In this document: piece after piece, positions 37,168-63,815 of the stretch | Position numbering within the stretch: position 1 is the first letter of the stretch | Layout: each line of letters starts with the position of its first letter | Assembly (NCBI GenBank): GCA_964247055.1 | Contig: OZ176050.1 | Location: 11,904,001-11,968,000, forward strand | Direction of reading: 5' to 3' | Source of the DNA: Paragordius varius | Lineage: Eukaryota > Nematomorpha | DNA length: 64,000 nt | Program-made: the position numbers and the translations under genes | The notes under the pieces: model-generated | Seen by the model: the letters and a program-made list of their open reading frames with translations, nothing else | Database searches by the model: none | Told to the model about the DNA's origin: nothing

Positions 37168-39540
37168 AAAATGTAAAATGCTGGCTTTGTGATCTGTTTC
37201 CGGAAAACCGGTAGACCCATTCAAATCCAAATGTCGAAAAAATATAATTATTAATGAATGCCCCGACAATAGCTTCGCCCTTTTTTGAATTAGGCCCCCA
37301 GTTCTGGCCCACCCCGTGTAAAAAACGGGTTTTTTGGAAAACAAAGTCTACAAAAATCGTGTCTCTGAGACAATTTTCCGGAAAACCTGTTGGACCATTT
37401 GATTTCAAATATATTTACTTATTTTTTAAACATAGTCGGCTCGCCTTTTTAGTTTAGGCCCTCTTTTTATCCGCTTCCCCCGAATAATACTCTTTTTTTA
37501 AAAAAAATCAGTCCACAAAAATAATTTTTTTAATATATTTTTCGCCCAAGGTATGAGACCGTAAAAATTTACTGAGGATATCATGTATTTCCTGTTAGAA
37601 GGTAAATAGTCAATTGGCGCTGGGTAAGAAGATACCCGCTAAAAACTGCCCCGTCATATCAAAATAGCGTGCCTTTGGGGCTAAATTTCAGAAAACTTAT
37701 CAGGCCATATAAGTTCAATAGGTACTTAAAATATTACCCATAACAAGGCAAATAAATAAGTCGTGCGGTTTTTGAAATTAGCCGTTAATTAGGCCCCACG
37801 CCCTGATGCACCACCATAGAAGGATTTTCTAGTTTTGAGGCAATTTTCCAAAAACAATTAATAACATAAGGAAAATGATGATTCCATGTTTTCCCCTATA
37901 AAAGCAACAATTTTTATCAAACCTGCCTACAACTACACCACCATATCGATACAGGGTGACTTTGGAGATTTGAGAAAACTTATCAGGCCATATGAGTTCA
38001 ATTAGGGCTTGAAATACTACCCGTGAAAAGGCAAATATTGCCCCTTGATTAGGCCCTTGCCCTGAAAATGAGCCACCATAGAATGACTTTTTGGTTTCAA
38101 GGCAATTTTTCGAAAAGATAGCATATGGAACTAATCATGATTCCAGGTATTACCCGAATTGAGGCAAAAATTTTAATCATTTGTTTGGCCATGGTTGGGG
38201 GTTACCCGCTAAAATCTGCGTCACCATATCGATACAACATGCCTGCCTTTGGAGACAAATTTCAGAAAGCCTATGAGTCTAATAAGAAGATATGGAATCC
38301 ATGATAATTTTAGATATTCCCCATGTAAAGGCAAAAGTTTTGTCCAACGCTTTTTTCTACCTGGCCTTGGGTTAGGAGCTACCGCCAAAAACTGCGCCAC
38401 TGTATAGATTGCATTGTTTTGAAGCTAACTTATAGAAAATTTATGAAGTTATATGAGCTCGTTAGAAGCTTAAAATATTACCCTTAACACTTCGATTCAA
38501 ATTGGGGTATCTAAATACCCCAGACTAAATTTGAATTAGGATTTTTATAAAATTACTGAAGGAAACGGTCCCAATTTGAATTTATGCTTCTATCCTAAAA
38601 AAAATTATATAAATATGCCAAAAAATCTAAATAAAATTTTGTTTTGAAAAAAAGTTCCATGTCAAACTACTTCGACGCCATTTTTATTTTACAAAATTTT
38701 TGCAAAATATCGTCCTCATTTTATATTAAGGGTAAAATTAAAACTAATTTTTTATTTAAATTACATCTAACATTGATAGAAATAGAAATGGCGGTTTATT
38801 TGTATTATTTTTTAATTTTACCATTGCACACATGTCAGGTTGACTAAATTTTTAACTTTTGGTTTTAGCTTAAAATAACTAATATCAAGTATTTTTGAAT
38901 AAAGTTTTTATATATTTCGGTTTATTAATGTCATATAAGTGAAAATTTTGCCATGGTTTCGATTCCATATTTTTTAATCAATTTAATTTTAAACAGGCCT
39001 GGGGTATTTAACTACCCCAATTTGAATCGAATGACTAAAATAAATGTGTTTATCCAAGTGTAAATGGGTAAAAATTATGTTTTTTATTAACCGTTCATTT
39101 GGGGCCTTTATGGCCTAAAAATTCACCAACATATAACGATTAATTAGTATTGGTATTTTTTCGAATAACCCATGAGACGATGGTATCAAAGAGGATAAAA
39201 AATATTTGCCCTATAAAGACAAAGAATTTAGCTCAGAGTTTCCATATAGGTCCATGGGCAGGGGTACCAGTTTAAAACTGAGATGCCATATAAAAATGGC
39301 GCGGTTTTGGAGTAAATTTTCAAAAATCTTAAGAGCCATACGAATTCAGTTAAACAAAATTCTGGGTTTATATAATATCATTGTTTTCTTTAAAAAGGGA
39401 CCACAAATGATTTACTTTTTTTTATCCCTTGATCCCGGCTGTGTGAACAGAATTTCAAAATAATTAACCATGATTTCTAAAACGAAAAATTTAAAATAAA
39501 TCCAATGATAGATAAATATTAACTTTAAAAAGGGTCAGTT
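37168..39540. repeat. Complex repeat B, copy 2, split by family A elements
   Basis: Matches 6990-8830 from GGCTTTGTGATC through the same internal phrases to CCTTGATCCCGGCTGTGTGA and AATAAATCCAAT. It is interrupted at 38484-39065 by a complete family A element. A second family A element sits at or beside its right end (39541-40064). The older repeat was therefore in place before the A elements moved. Confidence 0.8.
38484..39065. mobile_element. Family A MITE, nested in repeat B
   Basis: Left end TTAACACTTCGATTCAAATT then GGGGTATCTAAATACCCCAG; right end GGGGTATTTAACTACCCCAA, TTTGAATCGAATGACTAAAA and TTTATCCAAGTGTAA. Comparison with repeat B copy 1 shows an otherwise continuous host sequence around it, so the borders can be set by the empty site. 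TTAA-like ends on both sides suggest a piggyBac-type target. About 580 bp, no transposase. Confidence 0.8.
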
Positions 39541-40072
39541 CACTTCGATTCAAATTTGGGTATCTAAATACCCCAGACTGAATTTAAATTAATATTTTTA
39601 CAAAGCTACTAAAAGAAGCGGTCCCAATTTAAATTTATGCTTCTATCCTATCAAAATTATTTTCTAAAAAAAATTTTGTTTTGAAAAAAAGTTCCATGTA
39701 AACTACGTCAACGCCATTTTTATTTTACAAAATTTTTGCAAATACTCGCCTTCATTTAATTTTAAGGGTAAAATTAAATCTACTTTCTTATTTAAATTAC
39801 ACCTAACATTGATAGAAATAGAAAAAGCGGTTTATTTTATTTTTCCATTTTACCATTCACATGACACATTGACCAAATTTTACCTTTCGGTTTTAGCAAA
39901 TAAGGAATATCAAGTATTTTTGAATATTTTTTTTAAATATTCCGGTTTATTAATGTTAAATAAGTGCAAAATTTTGCCATGGTTTGGATTCCCGTTATAT
40001 TCTTTCAAGAATTTAATTTTAAACAGGCCTGGGGTATTTAACTACCCCAATTTGAATCGAAGGGCTTAAATG
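39538..40072. mobile_element. Family A MITE
   Basis: Same orientation as the 38484 copy: CACTTCGATTCAAATTTGGG then TATCTAAATACCCCAGACTG on the left; GGCCTGGGGTATTTAACTAC then CCCAATTTGAATCGAAGGG on the right. The outer linker end is shortened. Confidence 0.75.
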
Positions 40073-40807
40073 AATCTAAATGTTAAAAAGCTAAAATTTA
40101 CTCTGCTGGAAATACTAGACTCTTAATCTCATCTGATATTGAAAACTTCCCTCATCCTGTACATTATTATAATCTCAAAAGTAAATTTATTAATACATTT
40201 AGGATGTTTGACGGATAAAAATATTATTTACCATATATGTAGACAATAACAAAGAACTAATAGGGTAAACATTACCATTTACATAAAAAGCTATATTTCT
40301 ATACTTTAAACTTATCATGGGCCCCCAACACTGTATGTCGGTCATGAAGCTTTAGTTTAGGAGCAAGGTACCACAAAACCGGACCTATCCCTATAATATC
40401 GCGTGAGTCAAAATGACATTCTGATTGTTACTTTTCTAAAATTCCAAAACCTCAAATTTACATTACCAAAAAAAAACAAGAAACCTATCTAATATCCCAG
40501 CTTTTCTTGCGCAAGTTATCCGGTTCTAACTCCCTTGACATTCCCGTTCCTTATTCTCCAACCATTCATTCCAATTTATTTGATATGGATGATAATAAGA
40601 ATTTTACCATCAAGAGATTAATATAAATAAATTAAGCAACAATGAAGTGATTTGAATAATCGAAAAATTGCATCTTTCCAAACGGTATTTTTAGAAAAAT
40701 TGATAGTATTACGCATTTTTAGATTTGTTTGTTAATTTAAATTAAGCTTAAATGCGTTTGATATAAAAAATTGTAATGTATTTAATTCTAATTTTAAGGG
40801 AAAGGCT
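40073..40807. other. Spacer before the large palindrome
   Basis: Unassigned. Slightly higher GC than its surroundings at about 40300-40570, with an open minus-strand segment that I cannot place in any family. It may belong to the element carrying the palindrome. Confidence 0.35.
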
Positions 40808-41420
40808 GGCAATGCAACCCATGCTCTTTCTTTGGGTAGCATTTTAGATTCAAACGCCAAATCATTAAAAAGACTCATCACCTAAAATTAAATATACGTA
40901 TAATACCTGCGGCCCTATCAAAACTGGAGCGTTAATTTTTGCGGGCGTCATCATAAATTTTCCGAAATAATGGGCCCAAGCTTTATCGAGACTGCACAAA
41001 AATGTTTTGGCCAATCCAAGCAGTGTGTGCAATGGCGGCAAAACAAATTTGTTAGCTGATATTAATGGAGAATTAGTCTGATTCTTGGGCCCAACTTCAT
41101 AAGTTCGGACGGGCCAATTTTTTTTGTGTAATGGTTATCGGTGTCCCGCGAGTCCCACTCACACAAAGGACAAAAGAATTTAGGAAATCCTTTCTGTATT
41201 CCGTAAAGCAGTCCCATGACCTATAAAAATATTAGAATTTTAGAAACTTTATAATCCCCTGTTACATGCCAATAATGATAGTTGTATCGCAGTAATTCCA
41301 AAATATTTTCAAAAATATCATAGGTTTCCCTATAAACTCGGCTGAATGCGATTAATATTGGCCTGTGCTCTCCGGCACGCTCCAATAAAAATCCTTTCAA
41401 ACTTTCCTAAAGATGTCAAA
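40808..41420 (-). pseudogene. Fragment of a multicopy animal gene family, left arm
   Basis: The minus strand reads IAFSRVYRETYDIFENILEL, then RYNYHYWHVTGDYK, an intron of 27 nt, VMGLLYGIQKGFPKFFCPLC, EWDSRDT, and further on KINAPVLIGPQ, an intron of 25 nt, and VMSLFNDLAFESKMLPKERA. From memory, the layout (GD.K..., GF.K..C..C.WDSRDT, WP.RT, LPPLH..LGL.K.F...L.K, KI...V..GPQ, K..AW) is that of an unnamed family found in many copies in arthropod and cnidarian genomes, probably spread by a transposon. Function unknown. This arm keeps the family signature better than the right one. It is incomplete, lacking the N terminus and the C-terminal part. Confidence 0.6.
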
Positions 41421-42167
41421 TATTGTATACCTGAGAAGCGTCTAGAAATTTACCCATTGTCATGAATCACATAAGTAATTCATTTCCTTCATGAGACCAA
41501 TTAGATTGAGCAACAAAGTCACAAAACTGTTTTCGGAGAAATATTTGCAATAATTTATTCCGAAAATTGGTTATGTTAAGATCTGTTAAATTGTTACGAC
41601 TAATGGTCCGCACAGGCCTATTATAATAGCTTATAGCCGTGTTTATAAGGAAGCCTATGATGTTTTCGAAAATGTTTTTGAACTCCTTCAATACAACTAT
41701 CATTATTGGCATGTTACAGGGGATTATAAAGTTTTAAAATTCTAATATTTTATATAGGTCATGGGATTGGTTTTTGGAATACAAAAAGGGTTTCCAAAAT
41801 ATTTTTGCCCCCCGTGTGAGTGGGACTCGTGTGACACCGAGAAAAACTACACACAAAAAAATTGGCCCGTAAGAACTTATGAAGTTGGGCCCAAGAATCA
41901 GACATATTCTCCATTAATATTGGCTAACAAATTTTTTTTGCCGCCATTGCACACGCTGCTTGGATTGGCCAAAACATTTTTGTGTAGTCTTGATAAAAAT
42001 GGCGAAGCTTGGGTTCATTATTTCGGAAAATTTAGGATAACGCCGCAGTTTTGATAGGGCCGCAGGTATTATACATATATTTAATTTTAGGTGACGAGTC
42101 TTTTTTAACGATTTAGCGTTTAAAACTAAAATGCAACCCAAAGCAAGTGCGGCATGGGTTGCATTGC
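40808..42167. repeat. 1.36-kb inverted repeat (palindrome) carrying gene fragments
   Basis: Left arm 40808-41372 and right arm 41608-42167 are inverted copies with high similarity by eye, around a spacer of about 235 bp. Matching landmarks: GGCCAATCCAAGCAGTGTGT / CACGCTGCTTGGATTGGCC; TAATCCCCTGTTACATGCCA / TGGCATGTTACAGGGGATTA; the ends GCAATGCAACCCATGC / GCATGGGTTGCATTGC. Both arms encode the same part of a protein family, so a gene fragment was duplicated as a foldback. A transcript across it would form a dsRNA of over 500 bp. Confidence 0.88.
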
Positions 42168-42568
42168 GAACCTTTTACCGAATTTTTGGGGAAATGCAAA
42201 AAATAACAATTACACGAGGCAATTGTTTAATTGACTCTTTTTATAGAATGAATATGCATGTTATAATACATATGTTATTAAAACTTTATAATATCTTTGT
42301 TTATCCAAATTTATAGATGCCGCATGAGTTTTAAACGTTATATGGTGGATTCCCATATGTGTCGGTTTCCCAAAGACGTTATTACAGATTAAAGAGGCGT
42401 AAAGAATACCAATTATTAAAACCCTTTGAAAAAATTACCGAATTAATAATAAAATTTGTGATTATATATATATCTTTTCTTTATGTATTACACTTAATTT
42501 ACTTCCATTCCAAAATCAAGATAAATTATCCGTATCTTCAGCCTCAACAAAATCTACACATTAATTAA
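41608..42568 (+). pseudogene. Fragment of the same gene family, right arm
   Basis: The longest open part (41761-42051) contains MGLVFGIQKGFPKYFCPPCE, WDSCDTEKNY, NWPVRTYEVGPKNQTYSPL and FFLPPLHTLLGLAKTFLCSL, then DKNGEAW. A 27-nt GT...AG segment precedes it (41734-41760) after HVTGDYK. Beyond the arm, 42131-42316 and 42359-42565 are open and may hold degraded downstream exons; the basic segment SQRRYYRLKRRKEYQ would fit the basic C terminus remembered for the family. The frame is not continuous, so this arm is a decayed copy. Confidence 0.55.
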
Positions 42569-42713
42569 TATTTACTCTAATTTACTGAAGAATTATCAAA
42601 TTTGGATTTGTTAATTAACCGTATAATTTCATAAATTGATTATTATTTTTGATATATAAAAAACTTCGAAAGGCTTGGTCAAATAAAATAATAAAGGATC
42701 GAAATATTTATGA

Positions 42714-43010
42714 ATGGTATTATCATTGTATAAAACTGGTTTAAACATTTTTTATAAGAGATATGTCATATTCTCCATATTCATATATTCTACGCAGTCG
42801 TATGCGAACATAGTGCCAAGTGATTTTTCCAAGCTAATCTATTTTAGATCCAAATTGTTGCGATTGGGTGGTCATGGTAACATGTTGAACGTCGACTACG
42901 AACTCCTTTACCGTCTACCATTGCCACTAATATCGATAAACCGAAAGGCCCACTGCTTAAAATATGGCCTAGGAAACCCATTTGTTTTTGTATTATGTTG
43001 TGGAGTGTAA
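42714..43010 (+). CDS. Unassigned open segment, possible exon
   Basis: A 98-codon open frame with protein-like composition in its second half, including DFSKLIYFRSKLLRLGGHGN followed by MLNVDYELLYRLPLP. I do not recognise the family. No neighbouring exon, signal or promoter could be linked. It may be a gene fragment or part of the element that carries the adjacent palindrome. Confidence 0.25.
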   Translation: MVLSLYKTGLNIFYKRYVIFSIFIYSTQSYANIVPSDFSKLIYFRSKLLRLGGHGNMLNVDYELLYRLPLPLISINRKAHCLKYGLGNPFVFVLCCGV

Positions 43011-43538
43011 TAGCTGGTTTTATTTTCCTTTATCAGTTCAGTATTAAAGACTTAATCAGTCCATTTGATGTTTAGAATATTACGATAGCATATATAATTT
43101 TTCTTGATGGTTTATGGCGTTTAAATAAATCTTTTGGCTGCAAATCAATATAATGTTGATTTTATAAGTATTTATGAAACAAAAAAATATAAAAGCGTTT
43201 TATTTGTATCTTCACCGAGTTCGAATATCAGTGCTTCCTACCACAACGGTCCACATGAGACCCTCTTACCAAAAATTTGGGTCAAAAAATGTTAATCTAC
43301 TTTATTTTTGAGTTTTGCCCACTTCGGAAATGTAAAATTGCATATTTTAATAAAGGCATGGGGCCTAGATGAAGCGATTAAAATTTTAATTGCTAAATTC
43401 TGACACCAAAAAAAAGTTATTCTTGAAAAAATGGATATTTTGGTTAATATTTAGTTTATTTGAAGAATGGCGTGAACGTAAAACAAAAACATTTTCTCCA
43501 GAATTCAATGATGCTGAACATTCACCTCAAAATTTTTA
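43011..43538. other. No gene recognised
   Basis: Spacer between the open segment and the family A array; nothing identifiable. Confidence 0.5.
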
Positions 43539-58976
<15,438 letters not shown>

Positions 58977-59541
58977 TACTTTTTTGGGGGAATCAATTCT
59001 TAGTTTTTAATAATTTTTTTAGTAATATTATAAGATTCATATTGTGTATGTTGATTTGCAATTCGATTAATCCATAATTTTTTAAACATTTAATTTATTG
59101 TATCACCGTTTTAATAAATTTTACTACTTTTTATTTGATTGCAATCGTTTATTGGAAACACGGGTTTTAAACCTTAAATTAATAAAAACGGTACCTAAAT
59201 AAAACACATACAAAAATGATTTTTGATAATAAAAATAATTTTTTATGGTTAAAGCATTAAAAACCCAGTGTCGCGCTTTCGTCGGGGGCGGATGCGTTAC
59301 GATTTAAAACCCAAATTTTATGAACCTTAATATTGTCAAATAATGTAATAATTTAAAGTTAATTAAAGATTGGAGAAAACCGCTTTGACCCATAATTCAA
59401 ATTACGGCATAGGTGAAATTTTAAAGGGCCTCAAAAAATATTTTGATGGGAACCACTAAAGAAAAATTGCGCAATTATCCTAAAAAAGCGTTTTTATGCT
59501 TAAAATTAATATATATAGAGATGCATACCTATAAACCGTAT
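58977..59541. other. SEC23 downstream region
   Basis: 3'-flank of SEC23; AATAAA occurs near 59110. No gene recognised. Confidence 0.5.
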
Positions 59542-59747
59542 TGCAATAAAAATTAAAATTATACAGACAAATATCTTTTTAGCCTTAATATTTTCCTATA
59601 TAAATTATTAATTATAATGTTAATGTATAATTAAATTGATATTTAAAACAATGAGTTATATTGAAAAAATAAAAGTAGCCGTGTATTTTGAAAATAAATA
59701 TTTGTCTGTTGTCACGTTTTGTTTGTATAATTTAAATTTTTACTGTA
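59542..59747. repeat. MITE family E, copy 2
   Basis: TTGCAATAAAAATTAAAATT followed by ATACAGACAAA at the left; TTTGTTTGTATAATTTAAAT followed by TTTTACTGTAA at the right. About 205 bp; related to 19959-20225. Confidence 0.6.
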
Positions 59748-60631
59748 ATTTCTCTATATATAATTTAGACTTCAGTAGTATTTTTTAAAAATTAACTTAT
59801 TTTACGATTCTGATCGACTTATTCGACTCATTTAAAATTGACGCGTGACAGGTATAGCGATTTTTATTATACCTTTGCACTTCAAGAGTGTCCTTGAATA
59901 CTTATAAGTTGGTCTTTGAACATTCTAAGCTCGTCCTTAAAGTTTTGTTTAATTTAACCATAAATGCATGTATTTATTTGTCTTTTACTTCTAACCTAAT
60001 TTTCATTTATTAAATATTGGTTCATTTAAAATTAAAATATTTCATTGAAAACCCATTTTTGTTTCGAACTAACTTTTTCAAATTCAACAATATGATAAAT
60101 TTATAAATGTTTTTAACGAAAAATTGTAATTAAACCCAAAAACTTATATTTTTTTAATTACATGTTAATATCTTATTAAAATTAATATATTTTTAAAAAT
60201 CTAAATTTCGCACCGTATCTATTACCAGCCATTGCTTATTAACCATTGTTCCAACATTCCAAGAGCCAATTTTAAATGGTTCCGATATATTTTTATTTAG
60301 ATTCTTGTATCTTATTTTTATTTTTGGTTGTTCATTTGTATCTGGTTTATTTATTATTGTTTTTGAATTATTTTTATTTCTATTACACTAGACAACAAAT
60401 TTTAACTTTTTTTAACTGCCATTCTTGTAAATTTAAAATTTATTTCATTAAAGTACATAATTATTATATCTAAAAAGAAAATTGGTCTAGCATGGAAGTA
60501 TTTTATTATATTAGAGTTTATGATAATTTTTGGCCCCGATTTAACATTAAACTCGAAATTTCGAAAATTAAAAGTTTTAGATATGAATCCATGTATTTTA
60601 TATCATTCGAAAGAGCGCAAAAAACTGCATC
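59748..60631. other. No gene recognised
   Basis: AT-rich DNA. A segment at about 59876-59950 (TTCAAGAGTGTCCTTGAATA ... GTTGGTCTTTGAA) is the inverted counterpart of the last 50 bases of the window, suggesting another dispersed repeat that runs off the end. Confidence 0.4.
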
Positions 60632-62359
60632 TTTTAAATCAGTGGTACTCACCAAAAAAATTTTACGGGCCAAATAAAATATAATTTTTTTTCGAGGGCC
60701 ATGAACTTTATAATGGCAAATATTCCATAGCTATTTGACACATTTGCACATATTTATACTAAATCAGCTCAATAATTTTTTTGCGGATCTCATGTACCAG
60801 CTAAAATCTCGGAACCATTTAGTTAAAAAATTAAAATATTTTTATAACAACATTTATTTTGATATTAACCAATGATTTTTGACAGATTTGGTTTCGCCTC
60901 ATGACAGGCCAATCTTAATACCTCGTCCATATGATCATCGGGCGATTTCTGTATGTATTGTTGGCATACTACATTTTTGAATATGCCGTCTCACACGTGT
61001 AAGTTGAGGGAAAAACAGTTAGGATAACTAGAGCACATTTTTTTATATTTTCATATTTATTTGGCATCTTGCCAAAACTCAACATATCTTTCTTTTCTAC
61101 GATTCTCCTGAATATAGCCTCCAAATTAGAATAATTTTTTAAAATCTACGAATTCTTTAATGATATGCGCCTGATCAAAACCGAAATGCTCCATTTCTTA
61201 ATATTGGATATCCATATGCCATGGATTTTCAACGAGTTTTAACCAATTTTAATATTTCTTAATTCTTGAAATCTGAATTTCTTTTCATTAAAATGTTAGA
61301 TGATTGTCTATTATTAAATTAATCTTCGCGGTAAATTCCATATTTTCTTTATGAATCGATTTAAGTGTTTGAAAATATAGGAGTGTTTTATTTATAAAAT
61401 CTTGTTTATATATTTAATTTTTCTTCAAAAGCAAATATTTGATCACCAAATTGGGTTATTTTGCTTCCTTGAAGACTTGTATTAAAAATAATAATTTTAT
61501 AAATAATGTCGCAAAGGTACGCTAATAAAACTCTCAATTTGTCACTATTTTTCCTCGTCAAACTTTCTGTTATCATTTATAAATAATAGAATTTCATGTC
61601 TTAAAACAAAAAGTCTATTTATATTTTGCTAAGACTAGCCATCTCACAACGGTGTACAAATGAAATCATCAACTGTGGATATCTTTGAGGGTTTTTGAAT
61701 ACGGTGGTTGAATACTATGTCACGGATGTGGTTAGCTATATCTTTTCGTTTCTTTTGTCATGATTTTCTGGTATTTTATGAAAATGATGGATTGTAAATT
61801 GTCTGTTTTTTAAAACGACAAGGTTTCTTTCCATTCTTTTTTAAGGTGTGATTTTCATCGGATAATTTACGTTTTTAGCATTAGATGTTATGTGTTTTTT
61901 TTTAAAAAATTAGGAATGTAATTTTAATTATGCCTAAAAAAACAGGTCGACATTTAATGAAGTTGACTTGAAAAATATTATATGGGAATGAGTTATGAAA
62001 AATTGCAGTATAGCATTGAAAAGAATATGTATAGGCAAGTTTGGGTTAAAGGCTGCTTAAATACAAAAAAGGAATTCAAAATTCAATAGAAAAGAAAATA
62101 CAGCAGAAACAACGTGTCCCAAAATTTTATAATATTTTAATTTAGGAAATTTTTCTACATTTCAAATTGGTTAAAAAAATATACCAAAATAAAATCTAAA
62201 GCAAATAAATTAAAATTCAAATAGGCGAAAATTCGTTTATGTCTATTTTAAAAATTCATCGATAAAAAATAACATTAATTTGGTCATAGGGCAATTTTAA
62301 AGCACTCTTGGGGCCGCATGCGGCCCGCGGGCCGCGGTTTGAGTATCACTGTTTTAAAT
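60632..62359 (-). mobile_element. hAT transposon with perfect 8-bp target duplication
   Basis: TTTTAAAT (60632-60639) and TTTTAAAT (62352-62359) flank the element exactly. Ends: CAGTGGTACTCACC at 60640 and GCGGTTTGAGTATCACTG at 62351; the right end carries a GC-rich GCCGCATGCGGCCCGCGGGC segment. Minus-strand remnants near the left end (about 60880-61000) resemble the C-terminal dimerisation part of hAT transposases (FKNVVCQQYIQKSPDDHMDE, then VLRLACHEAKPNLSKI). Other segments recall the ZBED-like hAT group. The transposase is interrupted by stops and looks inactive; at 1.7 kb it is probably internally deleted. Confidence 0.82.
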
Positions 62360-63159
62360 GGTAGTAAGTCATTTAAATCAATCGAATGTAAAAGTTATTT
62401 GGATTTAAATGGTCGAAATTTTCAATCCTTAAATAAGTCAGGAATTTTCACAGACAAACTAATTTGAAAATCATATAAATTATTTTAATATAATTATTAG
62501 GGTTATATTAATATTTAATTTAAAAAATGTTTGAAAAAGCTTTTGGTTTGCTTTTTAAATAAAAATTATTATTATCATAAATATTTTACCTAGTGGATAC
62601 TAAAATGCATAGTTATAACTGTAAATTTATTACATAATGGCTATAAAAGATCAAAAATACCTTAAACTTTGTTTTTATCTTTAAAATTTCGAAATTATCA
62701 GCCTTATAAAGAAAATAAATTAATATTGATGAGATGGTAATTTTTAAAAAACAAAAAGCTTAAAAATGGTTGTTTTGAGTGACATAAAAGCAATAAAAAA
62801 ATGTTTTAATCAAAAAAACTTTCTTGTGTTATCTTTTTTGGACATTCATCACCATCTAAACAAAGTTTGAGCTATTTTCATCCATTAGTTTTAAAAATAT
62901 AATAATTAAAAAAATACTCTCGCTTCGCGCGTTTGTCGCTCTTTGTGTCCAATATTAACTGTCGATGTAATACATATTATGCATTTTATAGAGTTTTTAT
63001 TACTCTTTCGAATGATATATTACAAATGGGAATTACTTGTATATTTTCAAAGAAAAATATTTTTTAGTAAAATTTTGATAAAGAGGGCGCATAATCAAAA
63101 AAATCAAATTATACAAAATTCTTCCAACGAGTTATAATTTTTATTTCAGATTTACTGTT
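62360..63159. other. No gene recognised
   Basis: AT-rich spacer between the hAT element and the LINE fragment, with no identifiable coding sequence. Confidence 0.5.
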
Positions 63160-63279
63160 AAAATGATACTAAATATCAGAAAATTCAAAAAACTCGAGTG
63201 GCAGAAAAATTTGTTGTCCAGTGTTATTTATATAATTTGTATTTATGGGTGTACTAGCATTATCATAATATATATTATC

Positions 63280-63815
63280 ATTTCTTTGAGGAATGACATT
63301 GCTCATAGAATCAGACAAGAATGGGCCAAATTCAATCAATTAAAATAATTTTAACTAATAAAAATATCAAATCGAATCAAAAGATAAAGATTTACAAAAT
63401 GGGAATAAGGCCAGCTATGACATACGCTACAGAAACCTGGGCCCTTACGGCAACAGACCTAAATAAACTTACTAGAGCTGAAAATCACATGCTCAAAATC
63501 TGCAACAATAATTTTGATAATACCATAGAAGAAGATGAACCCATAGCTCTATTCATTCAGCGCAATCGATTGCGATATTCGGACATATTCAACGTATGAA
63601 TTCCGATAACTGGGTACAAAAAATACAACATTTAAATATACCCGGCCCAAACAGAAAAGGCCGCCCTAAACTCTTATGGTCTAAACAGCTGACCCAAGAT
63701 CTATCACAAGTCAATATTGAACACGAACTAGTCTTTGATAGAACATTGTTCAGAAAGTTGGTGCATGGAAACCCCAGATACCCTGGGACCTAAAAAGGGA
63801 TGGATGGATGGATAT
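63280..63815 (+). mobile_element. 5'-truncated LINE, 3' end of the reverse-transcriptase ORF
   Basis: The C-terminal part of a non-LTR retrotransposon ORF2: ISLRNDIAHRIRQEWAKFNQ, IYKMGIRPAMTYATETWALT, LTRAENHMLKICN, QRNRLRY, then the characteristic NRKGRPKLLWSKQLTQDL tail, RTLFRKLVHGNPRYPGT and stop at 63793. One single-base loss near 63580 shifts the frame between RNRLRY and the ...HIQRMNSDNW segment. The element ends in a short GGATGGATGGATGGAT-like repeat. The body upstream is missing, as usual for LINE copies. Clade not certain (Jockey/CR1/RTE-like). Confidence 0.85.
63795..63815 (+). repeat. (GGAT)n tail of the LINE
   Basis: Three to four GGAT units directly after the stop codon region. 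Short tandem 3' tails are common in several LINE clades. Confidence 0.7.

Noticed and set aside
37090-37457. Overlapping open frames on both strands
   Set aside because: They lie inside non-coding repeat B and are not conserved as frames in the other copy at 7.0-7.4 kb.
38644-40069. Open frames of 65-86 codons within family A elements
   Set aside because: They recur only because the MITE recurs; related copies at 9.9, 44.4 and 44.9 kb do not keep them as a common protein.
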